Source: Phycisphaerales bacterium UBA854 (GTDB lineage: Bacteria > Planctomycetota > Phycisphaerae > Phycisphaerales > SM1A02). From it: a stretch of 8,400 nucleotides of DNA. Below the pieces are notes generated by a model, which searched no databases, was not told where the DNA came from, and worked only from the letters and a program-made list of their open reading frames with translations. The stretch is taken from the NCBI GenBank assembly GCA_002295885.1, contig DBGM01000053.1, positions 719-9,118 of the forward strand. Direction: 5' to 3'. Positions 1 to 7,881 of the stretch are shown piece by piece. Within the stretch, counting starts at the first letter, position 1; every line of letters starts with the position of its first letter. Position numbers and translations under genes: made by a program.

Positions 1-320
1 TCCGGGCAGTGTCTCAGTCCCGATACTGCGGGTCATGCTCTCACACCCGCTACCCGTCTTCGGCTTGGTGAGCCGTTACCTCACCAACTACCTGATAGGA
101 CGTTCCTCGCTCCAAAGGCGACCGAAGTCTTTGGTCCGGAGACATTATCGAGTATTACTCCCAGTTTCCCGGGGCTATCCTCGACCTAAGGGTACGTAGG
201 AACGCATTACTAGTCCTTACGCCACTTCATATGCCCCCGAAGGGGCTTTCATCGTTCGACTTGCATGTTTTAGCCATGCCGCCAGCGTTCAATCTGAGCC
301 AGGATCAAACTCTTCAATTG
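1..320 (-). rRNA. rrs: 16S ribosomal RNA, 5' part (3' part lies beyond the left edge)
   Basis: The minus strand of this stretch is the start of a bacterial small-subunit rRNA. Reading leftwards, the universal 27F site AGAGTTTGATCCTGGCTCAG lies at 294-313, followed by ATTGAACGCTGGCGGCATG and the CATGCAAGTCGAACG block. Further on come the GGTAACGGCTCACCAAG block of helix 11 and ACTGAGACAC near the left edge. Alignment with the E. coli 5' end (AATTGAAGAGTTTGAT) places nucleotide 1 at about 320. The ACTGAGACAC block falls near nucleotide 300 here against about 320 in E. coli, so the V1/V2 part is somewhat shorter. The variant GACACTGCCCGG replaces the common GACACGGTCCAG, which fits Planctomycetota. 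About 80% of the gene is outside the window. The exact mature 5' end is inferred by alignment. [Confidence was not given in the original; 0 is a placeholder.]. Confidence 0.
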
Positions 321-432
321 AATGATTGTCGCCACCTGACGGTGACGGAATCTTCCGAGGAAGAAATTTGCCTTGGCATTCGACCGGGTCGAAACCCGGT
401 CCAATGGTCTTCATCAAGTTCAGTACTTGATG

Positions 433-465
433 CCAGGGTGTCGGCTAGGGCACCCTGGATTTTTT
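433..465 (+). terminator. Intrinsic-terminator-shaped hairpin, antisense to the rrn leader
   Basis: CCAGGGTG (433-440) and CACCCTGG (451-458) form a perfect 8-bp stem with a 10-nt loop, followed at once by A and six T (460-465). That is the form of a Rho-independent terminator for transcription on the plus strand, which is antisense to the rRNA leader. No plus-strand gene ends here, so it may only be a leader hairpin that happens to have an A-tract before it on the rRNA strand. The structure is certain; its role is not. Confidence 0.4.
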
Positions 466-653
466 CAAACACCATCACCTTGCCACCCCACTGGGGTGAC
501 GATGATCATGTCCACTGAATCGACGTGATTCAAGGTTCACTAGAGGATGTTTGACGAGCCTCACGCTGTGAGAGTGAGACCCGCAGGGATCCAAACCACA
601 CCGTCGCTAGTGAGACGATGCAATCCGGTCACATCCTCGTGGCTTACCAAACT

Positions 654-691
654 GTTCACTTTTCAAGGAGCTCGACAGCGCGCAAAGAGCA
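654..691 (-). promoter_or_regulatory. Tandem boxA-like antitermination motifs in the rrn leader
   Basis: On the minus strand 691-683 reads TGCTCTTTG, close to the E. coli rrn boxA core TGCTCTTTA. It begins about 25 nt after the inferred start site. A second related block at 672-654 reads CTCCTTGAAAAGTGAACA, resembling the (T)CTTTGAAAACTGAA element found in many bacterial rRNA leaders and spacers. boxA is the RNA site for the NusB-NusE (S10) complex, which protects rRNA transcripts from Rho. The match to the core and the position are seen directly; function is inferred from family knowledge. Confidence 0.7.
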
Positions 692-721
692 CACTGCGTG
701 CCCAAAAAGGGCAAGGAGAGA

Positions 722-749
722 AGTCTACCGGTTTCATATTCCCCGTCAA
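722..749 (-). promoter_or_regulatory. Putative rrn promoter (sigma70-type)
   Basis: The minus strand carries a -35 box TTGACG at 749-744 (5 of 6 matches to TTGACA), a 16-nt spacer, and a -10 box TAGACT at 727-722 (4 of 6 matches to TATAAT). Transcription would start near 715 and enter the 16S leader just ahead of the boxA motif. A six-A tract (773-778) lies too far upstream to be a confident UP element. The -35 box contains the TGA stop codon (748-746) of the upstream ComF-like gene and is flanked by a CCCC/GGGG inverted repeat (741-753). Confidence 0.7.
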
Positions 750-1516
750 GGGGCTACGAGGGGGTAGATCCGGTTTTTTGACCCTGAGGACCGCCCCGTC
801 CGGGATCTCCCCGGATCGGCCACGGCCAGGACCGCAAGTACGATCCTGGAGGGCCCCAACTGCTCGAGGCAGCGGCCGGCTTGGCGAGCCGTCCGCCCCG
901 TCGTCAGCACATCATCCACCAGAACGACCGTTTGGCCCCTGAGGTTCGACCATGGGGCACAAAACCGGCCCGGTTTGAACCGATTTCCCGGAAACGACGG
1001 GCCCCGGAGCCGCTCGATCCGTCTCGATCCGACCTGCCTCCACCCCCCCCGTTGCCGAAGAAGATGCCGAAAACCGCACCCCAAACCACCCGCAACCGCC
1101 CTGGCGATCAGCGAAGCATGGTCGAGCCCCCGGACGAGTCGCCGACCGGGCGGCATGGGAACGGAAGTGACGATCGTCCGCCGGGGATCCAGCGGCTCCC
1201 CCGGCACGGCCCCGTCACCGAGGCGGAGGGCGAGCATGCGGCCCAATGGGCCGGCCACTTCCCATTGCCCCCGGTATTTCAGGCCGGTGACCAGCTCACG
1301 CAACGGCCCCGCATGACAGCCGAGCCTGACCACACCCGCGAAGATCCTCTTCTGGCTGCGGCAGGCTACGCACCCCATTTCATCGTGCCCCCCGTCGCAC
1401 CCCGCTCCGCACCGTGGGCACCACTGGAGAACGCTGTCGGCCAGAACCGGCTCCTCGTAGACCGGCGGCCGTGACCAGCCGATCCAACGGCCAACGAAGG
1501 CGTCGAATGCTCGCAT
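746..1516 (-). CDS. ComF-family phosphoribosyltransferase-like protein
   Basis: This 256-residue protein has the two-part layout of the ComF/GntX family. An N-terminal zinc-ribbon-like cluster (C33-x2-C36 and C49-x2-C52, with an extra C40) is followed by LKYRGQW (about 79-85) and a C-terminal type I phosphoribosyltransferase fold. The PRPP-binding signature VVLVDDVLTTGRTA is at about 197-210. Family members are needed for DNA uptake in naturally competent bacteria; elsewhere their substrate is unclear, so competence should not be assumed. The ATG at 1516 puts the zinc cluster at the usual distance from the N terminus, but its ribosome binding site is weak. The frame stays open a further 205 codons upstream, antisense to the next gene, and I reject that extension. 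The protein has about 20 extra, Arg/Ser-rich C-terminal residues beyond the usual end. It is divergent from the methyltransferase (75 bp apart), and an imperfect hairpin (1528-1551) lies just upstream of its start. Its stop codon lies inside the rrn promoter. Confidence 0.85.
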   Translation of the reverse strand: MRAFDAFVGRWIGWSRPPVYEEPVLADSVLQWCPRCGAGCDGGHDEMGCVACRSQKRIFAGVVRLGCHAGPLRELVTGLKYRGQWEVAGPLGRMLALRLGDGAVPGEPLDPRRTIVTSVPMPPGRRLVRGLDHASLIARAVAGGLGCGFRHLLRQRGGWRQVGSRRIERLRGPSFPGNRFKPGRFCAPWSNLRGQTVVLVDDVLTTGRTARQAGRCLEQLGPSRIVLAVLAVADPGRSRTGRSSGSKNRIYPLVAP

Positions 1517-1591
1517 GAATGCATCATCCCACGGCTTTCCCGGCCGTCGGGAGGAATTGACCTTCTGGCTGCTGCACAGGAGCATGCCATC

Positions 1592-2821
1592 GTGTCGCAT
1601 GCAATCGAAACCTGGCAATGGCTGCTGAGCGAGGAAGGAAATCGTCTTCTTGCCGCCGGCTCCGACGTCGATCCGTCCGATGTCAGTGCGATCGCTCGAC
1701 TCCGGAAACACTGGTCGCTGGCGCAGGTGTCCGCGGCCATGGAACTCATCGACGCTCGCCGCCGCGCCTCCCTCAAGTATCCGAATCATCCCCCCGTCGT
1801 CTGCGATCGACCGGGAATCGAGCAGGCGACTCCCGAGATCATCGCCGAGTACAAGACGAATCGGCTTCTGGAACGAACGGGGCCCGGATCGCACGTTCAG
1901 GATCTTGCCTGCGGCATCGGAGGTGATGCGATGTCGTTCGCACGCCACTTCGAGGTGACGGCCCTCGACATCGATCCCCTGCGGTGCTGGATGACCGGAC
2001 ACAACGCAGGCTGCGCCACCGTCCAGGCGGACATCCTCGATGCAGCACCCACCGGCGACTGGTTCCACCTCGATCCCGGACGAAGGGATCCCGCGACCGG
2101 CCGCCGTCTGCACGAGCCGAACCAATGGCACCCCCCGATCTCCTGCCTTCCATCACTGGCCTCCGTCTTCAAAGGCGGCATCGTCAAGCTGGGCCCGGGC
2201 GTCCTGATCGATCAACTGCCGACCGATGCCGGTCATGGGCTCGAATTCCTGAGCCTCAACGGCCGGCTTTCGCAGGCCCACCTGTGGCTGGGCGAACTGG
2301 CCTTCGAGCGTGGGCCGCACCGCGCCACCATGCTGCCTTCGGGTCGAACCGAAACGGGTACGCCGATTCCGCCTCCGTTGGGACCGATCGGCTCCATCGG
2401 CTCCGTCCTGTGCGTACCGGACCCCGCTCTGGAGCGAAGCATGCTTCACGGCAACCTGGCCGAGCAGCATCAACTGCTCGAACCGGCCCCCGGACTCGGA
2501 CTGCTGACCGGAGATCGGATTCCGGACTCGACGTGGTTCACCTCATTCGAGGTTGATGCGGTCATGCCCTGGCGGGAGGATCGGGTCGTCCGATGGCTGC
2601 GTGAGCACGACACCGGACTCGTCGAGATCAAGACCCGCGACCGCACCGTGGATCCCGATCGACACCAGCGCCGGCTCTCGGGCCGCGGATCGATCGCCCG
2701 GACCGTCTTCGTGCTTCGAATGGGTCGCCCCGTGGTGGCTGTCATCACCCGACGTGCGGCCAATCGGCCGTCACCCGACGATCAGTCTTCGACTGGAGCC
2801 GCGGGTTTTCCGGACGACTGA
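1592..2821 (+). CDS. Class I SAM-dependent methyltransferase with THUMP-like C-terminal domain
   Basis: This 409-residue soluble protein shows the architecture of the bacterial THUMP-like-domain methyltransferases. It has a helical N-terminal part with LRKHW and RRRASLKYP (about 37-63) and QATPEIIAEYKTNRL (78-92), then SAM motif I DLACGIGGD (104-112) and the acidic motif II ALDIDP (124-129). The family-typical DPGRRDP follows at 161-167. The C-terminal part ends in EIKTRD and RLSGRGSIARTVFVLRM (345-377), the THUMP-like portion. By analogy it may methylate an RNA, but neither substrate nor position can be read from sequence. The GTG start is chosen because AGGAG lies at 1578-1582, 9 nt upstream, and because the first residues match the family start. 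The gene stands alone, divergent from the comF-like gene. Its last 77 nt overlap tail-to-tail with the small minus-strand gene, and the last ~20 residues are Ser/Pro/Asp-rich and probably disordered. Confidence 0.9.
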   Translation: MSHAIETWQWLLSEEGNRLLAAGSDVDPSDVSAIARLRKHWSLAQVSAAMELIDARRRASLKYPNHPPVVCDRPGIEQATPEIIAEYKTNRLLERTGPGSHVQDLACGIGGDAMSFARHFEVTALDIDPLRCWMTGHNAGCATVQADILDAAPTGDWFHLDPGRRDPATGRRLHEPNQWHPPISCLPSLASVFKGGIVKLGPGVLIDQLPTDAGHGLEFLSLNGRLSQAHLWLGELAFERGPHRATMLPSGRTETGTPIPPPLGPIGSIGSVLCVPDPALERSMLHGNLAEQHQLLEPAPGLGLLTGDRIPDSTWFTSFEVDAVMPWREDRVVRWLREHDTGLVEIKTRDRTVDPDRHQRRLSGRGSIARTVFVLRMGRPVVAVITRRAANRPSPDDQSSTGAAGFPDD

Positions 2822-3092
2822 TCCAGTCCATGGCCATGTACGCCACGGCTTCCATGCACTGCTGGCGAGGGTGGTCCAGCAGCCCGTGAAGTTCCAACGG
2901 CGTCAGATCAAGATCCTGAGCGCACTCCACAAACAGGATCGTCGCCACGAGACGGGCCAGATCCGTCTGCTCGCCGTGGCGAGCCGAAGCGGACATCTCT
3001 CCGATCTGGGCGTTGATCCGATCGACGATCAGACGTCTCTGTGAAGTCGGACACTGTCGAATCCACTGCAGTACGAGATTCTTCTCTTGCAT
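2745..3092 (-). CDS. Small hypothetical protein, 115 aa
   Basis: I do not recognise a family. The product starts MQEKNLVLQWIRQCPTS and looks like a soluble, mostly helical protein. It has a hydrophobic stretch LARLVATILFVECAQDLDLTPLELHGLLDH (about 44-73) too interrupted by charge to be a membrane segment, and a further helix-like run with AVAYMAMDWI. It has three cysteines and no obvious catalytic or zinc motif. The ATG at 3092 is preferred over an upstream start at 3176 because GAGG lies 5 nt before it. The gene is convergent with the methyltransferase and overlaps it by 77 nt. The roughly 20 C-terminal residues encoded in the overlap (Arg/Lys/Asp-rich) may be the least constrained. It is divergent from the sigma-like gene across a 310-bp gap. 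A true gene is likely from the ribosome binding site and sensible composition, but it is not certain. Confidence 0.65.
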   Translation of the reverse strand: MQEKNLVLQWIRQCPTSQRRLIVDRINAQIGEMSASARHGEQTDLARLVATILFVECAQDLDLTPLELHGLLDHPRQQCMEAVAYMAMDWISRPENPRLQSKTDRRVTADWPHVG

Positions 3093-3402
3093 GATCGCCT
3101 CACGTGCATACCGACCGGACGGACCAGACCCCCCGGCGGCTGCTGAGACAATCCACGGCGAAGCGACTCCTTTCACTTCCGGTCAAAACCCGCCTCATCA
3201 CCCCTGAGAAGGCCGAAATCACCCATCAGAGCGAAAATTCCAACGGGATTCCATTTCTTGAAAGGAATCGCCGGACCCGTGGATTCTCCATTTGCCTCCT
3301 TTCACCAGGCATGGTGAGTCGGTGGCGAGTGGCCCCAAACGAACGATCCCCGTCCCGGCACCTAAGAAGATCACCACGCCTGGACCGCTCGGAAAACGCC
3401 GT
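3093..3402. other. Divergent intergenic region
   Basis: This 310-bp stretch separates the small minus-strand gene from the plus-strand sigma-like gene. No gene is supported, and its composition is more AT-rich around 3210-3300 than the flanks. The best plus-strand promoter candidate is TTGAAA (3258-3263) with a poor -10 GATTCT (3282-3287) at 18-nt spacing. It overlaps the imperfect palindrome at 3247-3269. No convincing promoter for the minus-strand gene was found. A TTG-initiated extension of the sigma-like frame begins at 3292, but I do not favour it. Confidence 0.6.
3247..3269. promoter_or_regulatory. Imperfect palindrome, possible operator
   Basis: GATTCC-A-TTTC (3247-3257) is complementary to GAAAGGAATC (3260-3269), giving ten base pairs with one bulged A and only a 2-nt centre. 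A 2-nt loop cannot close an RNA hairpin cleanly, so a protein-binding site is a better guess than a terminator. A related half-element, GGATTCTCCATTT, follows at 3281-3293, similar to GATTCCATTT at 3247-3256. The site lies about 135 bp upstream of the sigma-like gene. The repeats are seen directly; a regulatory role is inference. Confidence 0.4.
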
Positions 3403-3921
3403 ATGAGACACGAATCGGGGCCGTCACCCCATACAGAAACGATGCTGAGCCTCTTCGATGCCCACTACGAGGCGTTGTACTGCGATCTGCGTCGTCTCAC
3501 CCCTCCCCAGGAGACCGAGGACCTCTGCCAGCAGACGTTCCTGTATTTATGCAATCTGCAAGAAAGCGAAAGGAAGGCCCTGGATGAGGATTCTCTGATC
3601 AGAATCGGTCATTCCCTGCTTCAGGCCCGGTACCGACCGTTTCAGCGGATTCATTCCGCGATGAGGAACCGTGTACTCGGTGCAGAAAGAGAAGAGACGA
3701 TGCATACCCCGCAACCCACATCAACGCAGAAACTCAGACGGGTTCGTCGCGAGTTGTCGGCTCTTCCCTGCGATATTCAACAATCCGTTCGAATGGTGAT
3801 TGCCGAGAAGCAATCGCTTCAGCAGGCCGCCCGGCGGATGGGAGTCACCGTGGACCTGGTGGATACATGGACATCCACCGGTCTGGAACTACTTACAAAG
3901 AGGATGTGTAACCATGATTAA
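3403..3921 (+). CDS. ECF-type sigma-factor-like protein (degenerate)
   Basis: This 172-residue protein looks like a two-domain sigma-70-family factor of the extracytoplasmic-function type. Residues 16-51 (LFDAHYEALYCDLRRLTPP, then ETEDLCQQTFLYLCN) match region 2, including the usual core-binding and -10 recognition segment (xxEDLxQxTFL). Residues about 113-165 (RRELSALPCD, then SLQQAARRMGVTVDLVDTWTSTGLELL) match region 4 with its helix-turn-helix. The linker is short and there is no region 3. The match is weak compared with ordinary ECF factors: VDTWTSTG replaces the usual basic VKSRLxRA stretch of the recognition helix, so DNA binding may be altered. The ATG at 3403 is chosen, with a poor GGAAAA upstream. 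An internal ATG at 3442 would still keep region 2, and a TTG at 3292 would add 37 Pro/Lys-rich residues. The 3' end overlaps the next start codon. Base composition is visibly less GC-rich than in the flanking genes, which could reflect fast evolution or transfer. Confidence 0.75.
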   Translation: MRHESGPSPHTETMLSLFDAHYEALYCDLRRLTPPQETEDLCQQTFLYLCNLQESERKALDEDSLIRIGHSLLQARYRPFQRIHSAMRNRVLGAEREETMHTPQPTSTQKLRRVRRELSALPCDIQQSVRMVIAEKQSLQQAARRMGVTVDLVDTWTSTGLELLTKRMCNHD

Positions 3922-4123
3922 CACGCATGACTACGCCAAGGAGCTTCGACACGAGGCTCGCCGAAGCAAGGAGCGAGTACGACAGCTTCTGGCGATCCAG
4001 ATCGAGGCGCAGATCGAAGCCCAGCTGGACGAACAGCACGGCATGTCGAACGTCGAGTCCGACGATCGCTGGCCGGAAGCCGACGTCACCCAGACGGGCG
4101 AATTCAAATCCATCTGCGTCTGA
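3914..4123 (+). CDS. Small charged helical protein coupled to the sigma-like gene, 69 aa
   Basis: The start codon lies inside the end of the sigma-like gene: ATGATTAA (3914-3921) holds the ATG of this gene and the TAA of the previous one. AGAGGA upstream at about 3899-3904 is a suitable ribosome binding site, so translation is probably coupled. The product begins MINTHDYAKELRHEARR. It has a long, highly charged, probably amphipathic or coiled-coil helix (about 6-42) containing the repeated motif QIEAQIEAQLDEQ. A short acidic, polar tail ends in SICV. There is no membrane segment or signal peptide, so it is not a membrane anti-sigma factor of the usual kind, and it lacks the zinc-binding HxxxCxxC of ZAS-type anti-sigmas. 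I do not recognise a family. Its position suggests a partner or regulator of the sigma-like protein, but that is inference. The perfect hairpin at 4141-4173 follows 17 nt after its stop. Confidence 0.7.
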   Translation: MINTHDYAKELRHEARRSKERVRQLLAIQIEAQIEAQLDEQHGMSNVESDDRWPEADVTQTGEFKSICV

Positions 4124-4140
4124 GCACCCAGGACGAACTC

Positions 4141-4173
4141 CTTCGAATCAGACCATGACCGTCTGATTCGAAG
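4141..4173. terminator. Perfect 13-bp hairpin between convergent genes
   Basis: CTTCGAATCAGAC (4141-4153) and GTCTGATTCGAAG (4161-4173) are exact inverse complements around a 7-nt loop. The element sits between the stop of the small helical gene (4123) and the stop of aconitase (4213), so it could end transcripts from both sides. Neither side has a T-tract, so it is not a textbook intrinsic terminator; it may work with Rho or protect 3' ends. A smaller 5-bp hairpin (4198-4211, ACGA loop) lies directly next to the aconitase stop codon. Confidence 0.65.
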
Positions 4174-4212
4174 CGGTTCGGACTTCGGCAACGCCCGCGG
4201 ACACGAGTCCGA

Positions 4213-6897
<2,685 letters not shown>

Positions 6898-6920
6898 GAG
6901 TACCTCGGAGCGAGAGCTTT

Positions 6921-6926
6921 ATTCTA
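6921..6926 (-). promoter_or_regulatory. Possible -10 box for a separate aconitase promoter
   Basis: In the 59-bp gap before aconitase the minus strand carries TAGAATAAA. TAGAAT matches the sigma70 -10 consensus at 5 of 6 positions and would place a start about 15-18 nt before the ATG. No good -35 box exists at 16-18 nt (GGGTGC at 17 nt). It is therefore a weak candidate, and aconitase may instead be read from the upstream gene. Confidence 0.25.
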
Positions 6927-6956
6927 CCGCCAGTACCGCCCCGGCACCCCCCTGTC

Positions 6957-7844
6957 CTAGCCGTTTCCGCGATCCCGAAGGCTGATTTCCACCAGTGGAG
7001 CCTGCACCACGTGGTTTGGAGGCACCGACTGGACCAGAAATACCCCACCATTGACCACCGAGCCGGCTCCGATGACGGTGTCTCCCCCGAGAATTGTGGC
7101 TCCGGCGTAGACCGTCACATTGTCCTCGAGGGTCGGATGACGCTTGACACCTCGCTTCAGACGACCTCGCTCGTCCTTGGGGAAGCTCTTGGCCCCCAGC
7201 GTCACACCCTGATAGATCTTGCACCCCCGACCGATGACGGTCGTCTCACCGATGACCACTCCGGTACCGTGATCGATGAAGAATGAATCGCCGATCGTCG
7301 CACCGGGGTGGATGTCGATCCCCGTCTCGGCGTGCGCCCACTCCTGCATGATGCGGGGAATGAGGGGAACCTCGAGGCGAAGCAGTTCATGGGCGATGCG
7401 ATGGACCGTCATCGCCCGCACTCCCGGGTAGCAGAGCACCGCCTCGTCGGTATGCCTCGCGGCGGGATCACCGTCGTAGGCCGCCTGCACGTCGAGACTC
7501 AGTTGGCGGCGGATTTCGGGAAGGCGATCGAGGAACGCAGCCGTGATCTCATGGGCCCGATCGGGCACCTCTTCGTGGTACCGGAGGGCCCCTGCGATCT
7601 GTTCGACCAGATCCGACCGGACCTCCTCCAGCACCCCCAGCACGTGTTCGGCCAACGTCTCCCGGGTGAGATCACGCGGCCCGAAGAAACCGGGATAGAT
7701 GACTCCGTGCAGCTGCTCGAGAATCCAGAGCACCACGTCCCGATTGGGCAGATGCGTGGTGGACAACTGCTCGATCCGATCATGCTCGGGACCGGGTGCC
7801 ACCAACCGCCCGACGACCTCCTGGATGTTGTCTTCACGATCCAT
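6957..7844 (-). CDS. cysE: Serine O-acetyltransferase (EpsC/CysE-like)
   Basis: Transfers acetyl from acetyl-CoA to L-serine, giving O-acetylserine, the first step of cysteine synthesis. The 295-residue protein has a helical N-terminal domain (about 1-160), with DGDPAARHTDEAVLCYPGVRAMTVHRIAHELL (124-155) as in this family. A left-handed beta-helix of hexapeptide repeats follows (about 170-270). The catalytic region HPGATIGDSFFIDHGTGVVIGET (179-201) contains D191-H192, and KRHPTLEDNVTVYAGATILGG (234-254) contains R235-H236. These correspond to the Asp-His and Arg-His pairs of CysE. The long N-terminal domain and the IDIHPGATIGDSFFIDHGTG form favour the EpsC-type subfamily over E. coli CysE. 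The ATG at 7844 has no strong ribosome binding site, and the start could be slightly internal. Only 37 bp separate it from the divergent O-methyltransferase gene, and aconitase follows it in the same direction. I see no T-box or similar cysteine-responsive leader. Confidence 0.95.
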   Translation of the reverse strand: MDREDNIQEVVGRLVAPGPEHDRIEQLSTTHLPNRDVVLWILEQLHGVIYPGFFGPRDLTRETLAEHVLGVLEEVRSDLVEQIAGALRYHEEVPDRAHEITAAFLDRLPEIRRQLSLDVQAAYDGDPAARHTDEAVLCYPGVRAMTVHRIAHELLRLEVPLIPRIMQEWAHAETGIDIHPGATIGDSFFIDHGTGVVIGETTVIGRGCKIYQGVTLGAKSFPKDERGRLKRGVKRHPTLEDNVTVYAGATILGGDTVIGAGSVVNGGVFLVQSVPPNHVVQAPLVEISLRDRGNG

Positions 7845-7881
7845 GCTGGAGATGATACGGTCTTCGGCCCAGGAGGCTCAG

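Larger units (their letters stand above)
321..715 (-). other. rrn leader (5' external spacer) without protein genes
   Basis: This stretch of about 395 nt runs from the inferred transcription start near 715 to the 16S 5' end. I see no credible gene in it; the short plus-strand reading frames here have no ribosome binding site or recognisable product. It holds two boxA-like motifs near its start. In its second half it holds five perfect short inverted repeats: 383-400 (7-bp stem, CGAA loop), 412-432 (8-bp stem), 433-458 (8-bp stem), 484-498 (6-bp stem, 3-nt loop) and 516-532 (6-bp stem). Leaders of this kind normally carry antitermination signals and one side of the RNase III processing stem. 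The partner strand of that stem would lie downstream of 16S and cannot be seen. Confidence 0.85.

Noticed and set aside
231..942. Plus-strand open frames over the 16S gene, leader and comF end
   Set aside because: They are antisense to rRNA and its leader, lack ribosome binding sites and have no recognisable product.
1528..1551. Imperfect hairpin (CCCACGGC / GCCGTCGGG) between the comF-like gene and the methyltransferase gene
   Set aside because: One bulged base and a short GC-rich stem are easily expected by chance at this base composition. It is noted only as a possible influence on the weak comF-like start.
1517..2131. Upstream extension of the ComF-like frame by 205 codons
   Set aside because: It lies antisense to the conserved N-terminal half of the methyltransferase and shows no domain. 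The zinc cluster of ComF proteins normally sits close to the N terminus, which the 1516 start satisfies.
1984..2556. Overlapping plus- and minus-strand frames inside the methyltransferase gene
   Set aside because: These are composition shadows. The +2 frame at 1592-2821 contains all family motifs in order.
3292..3402. TTG-initiated N-terminal extension of the sigma-like protein
   Set aside because: It is a rare start codon, and the Pro/Lys-rich extension does not resemble sigma factors. Region 2 begins shortly after the later ATG.
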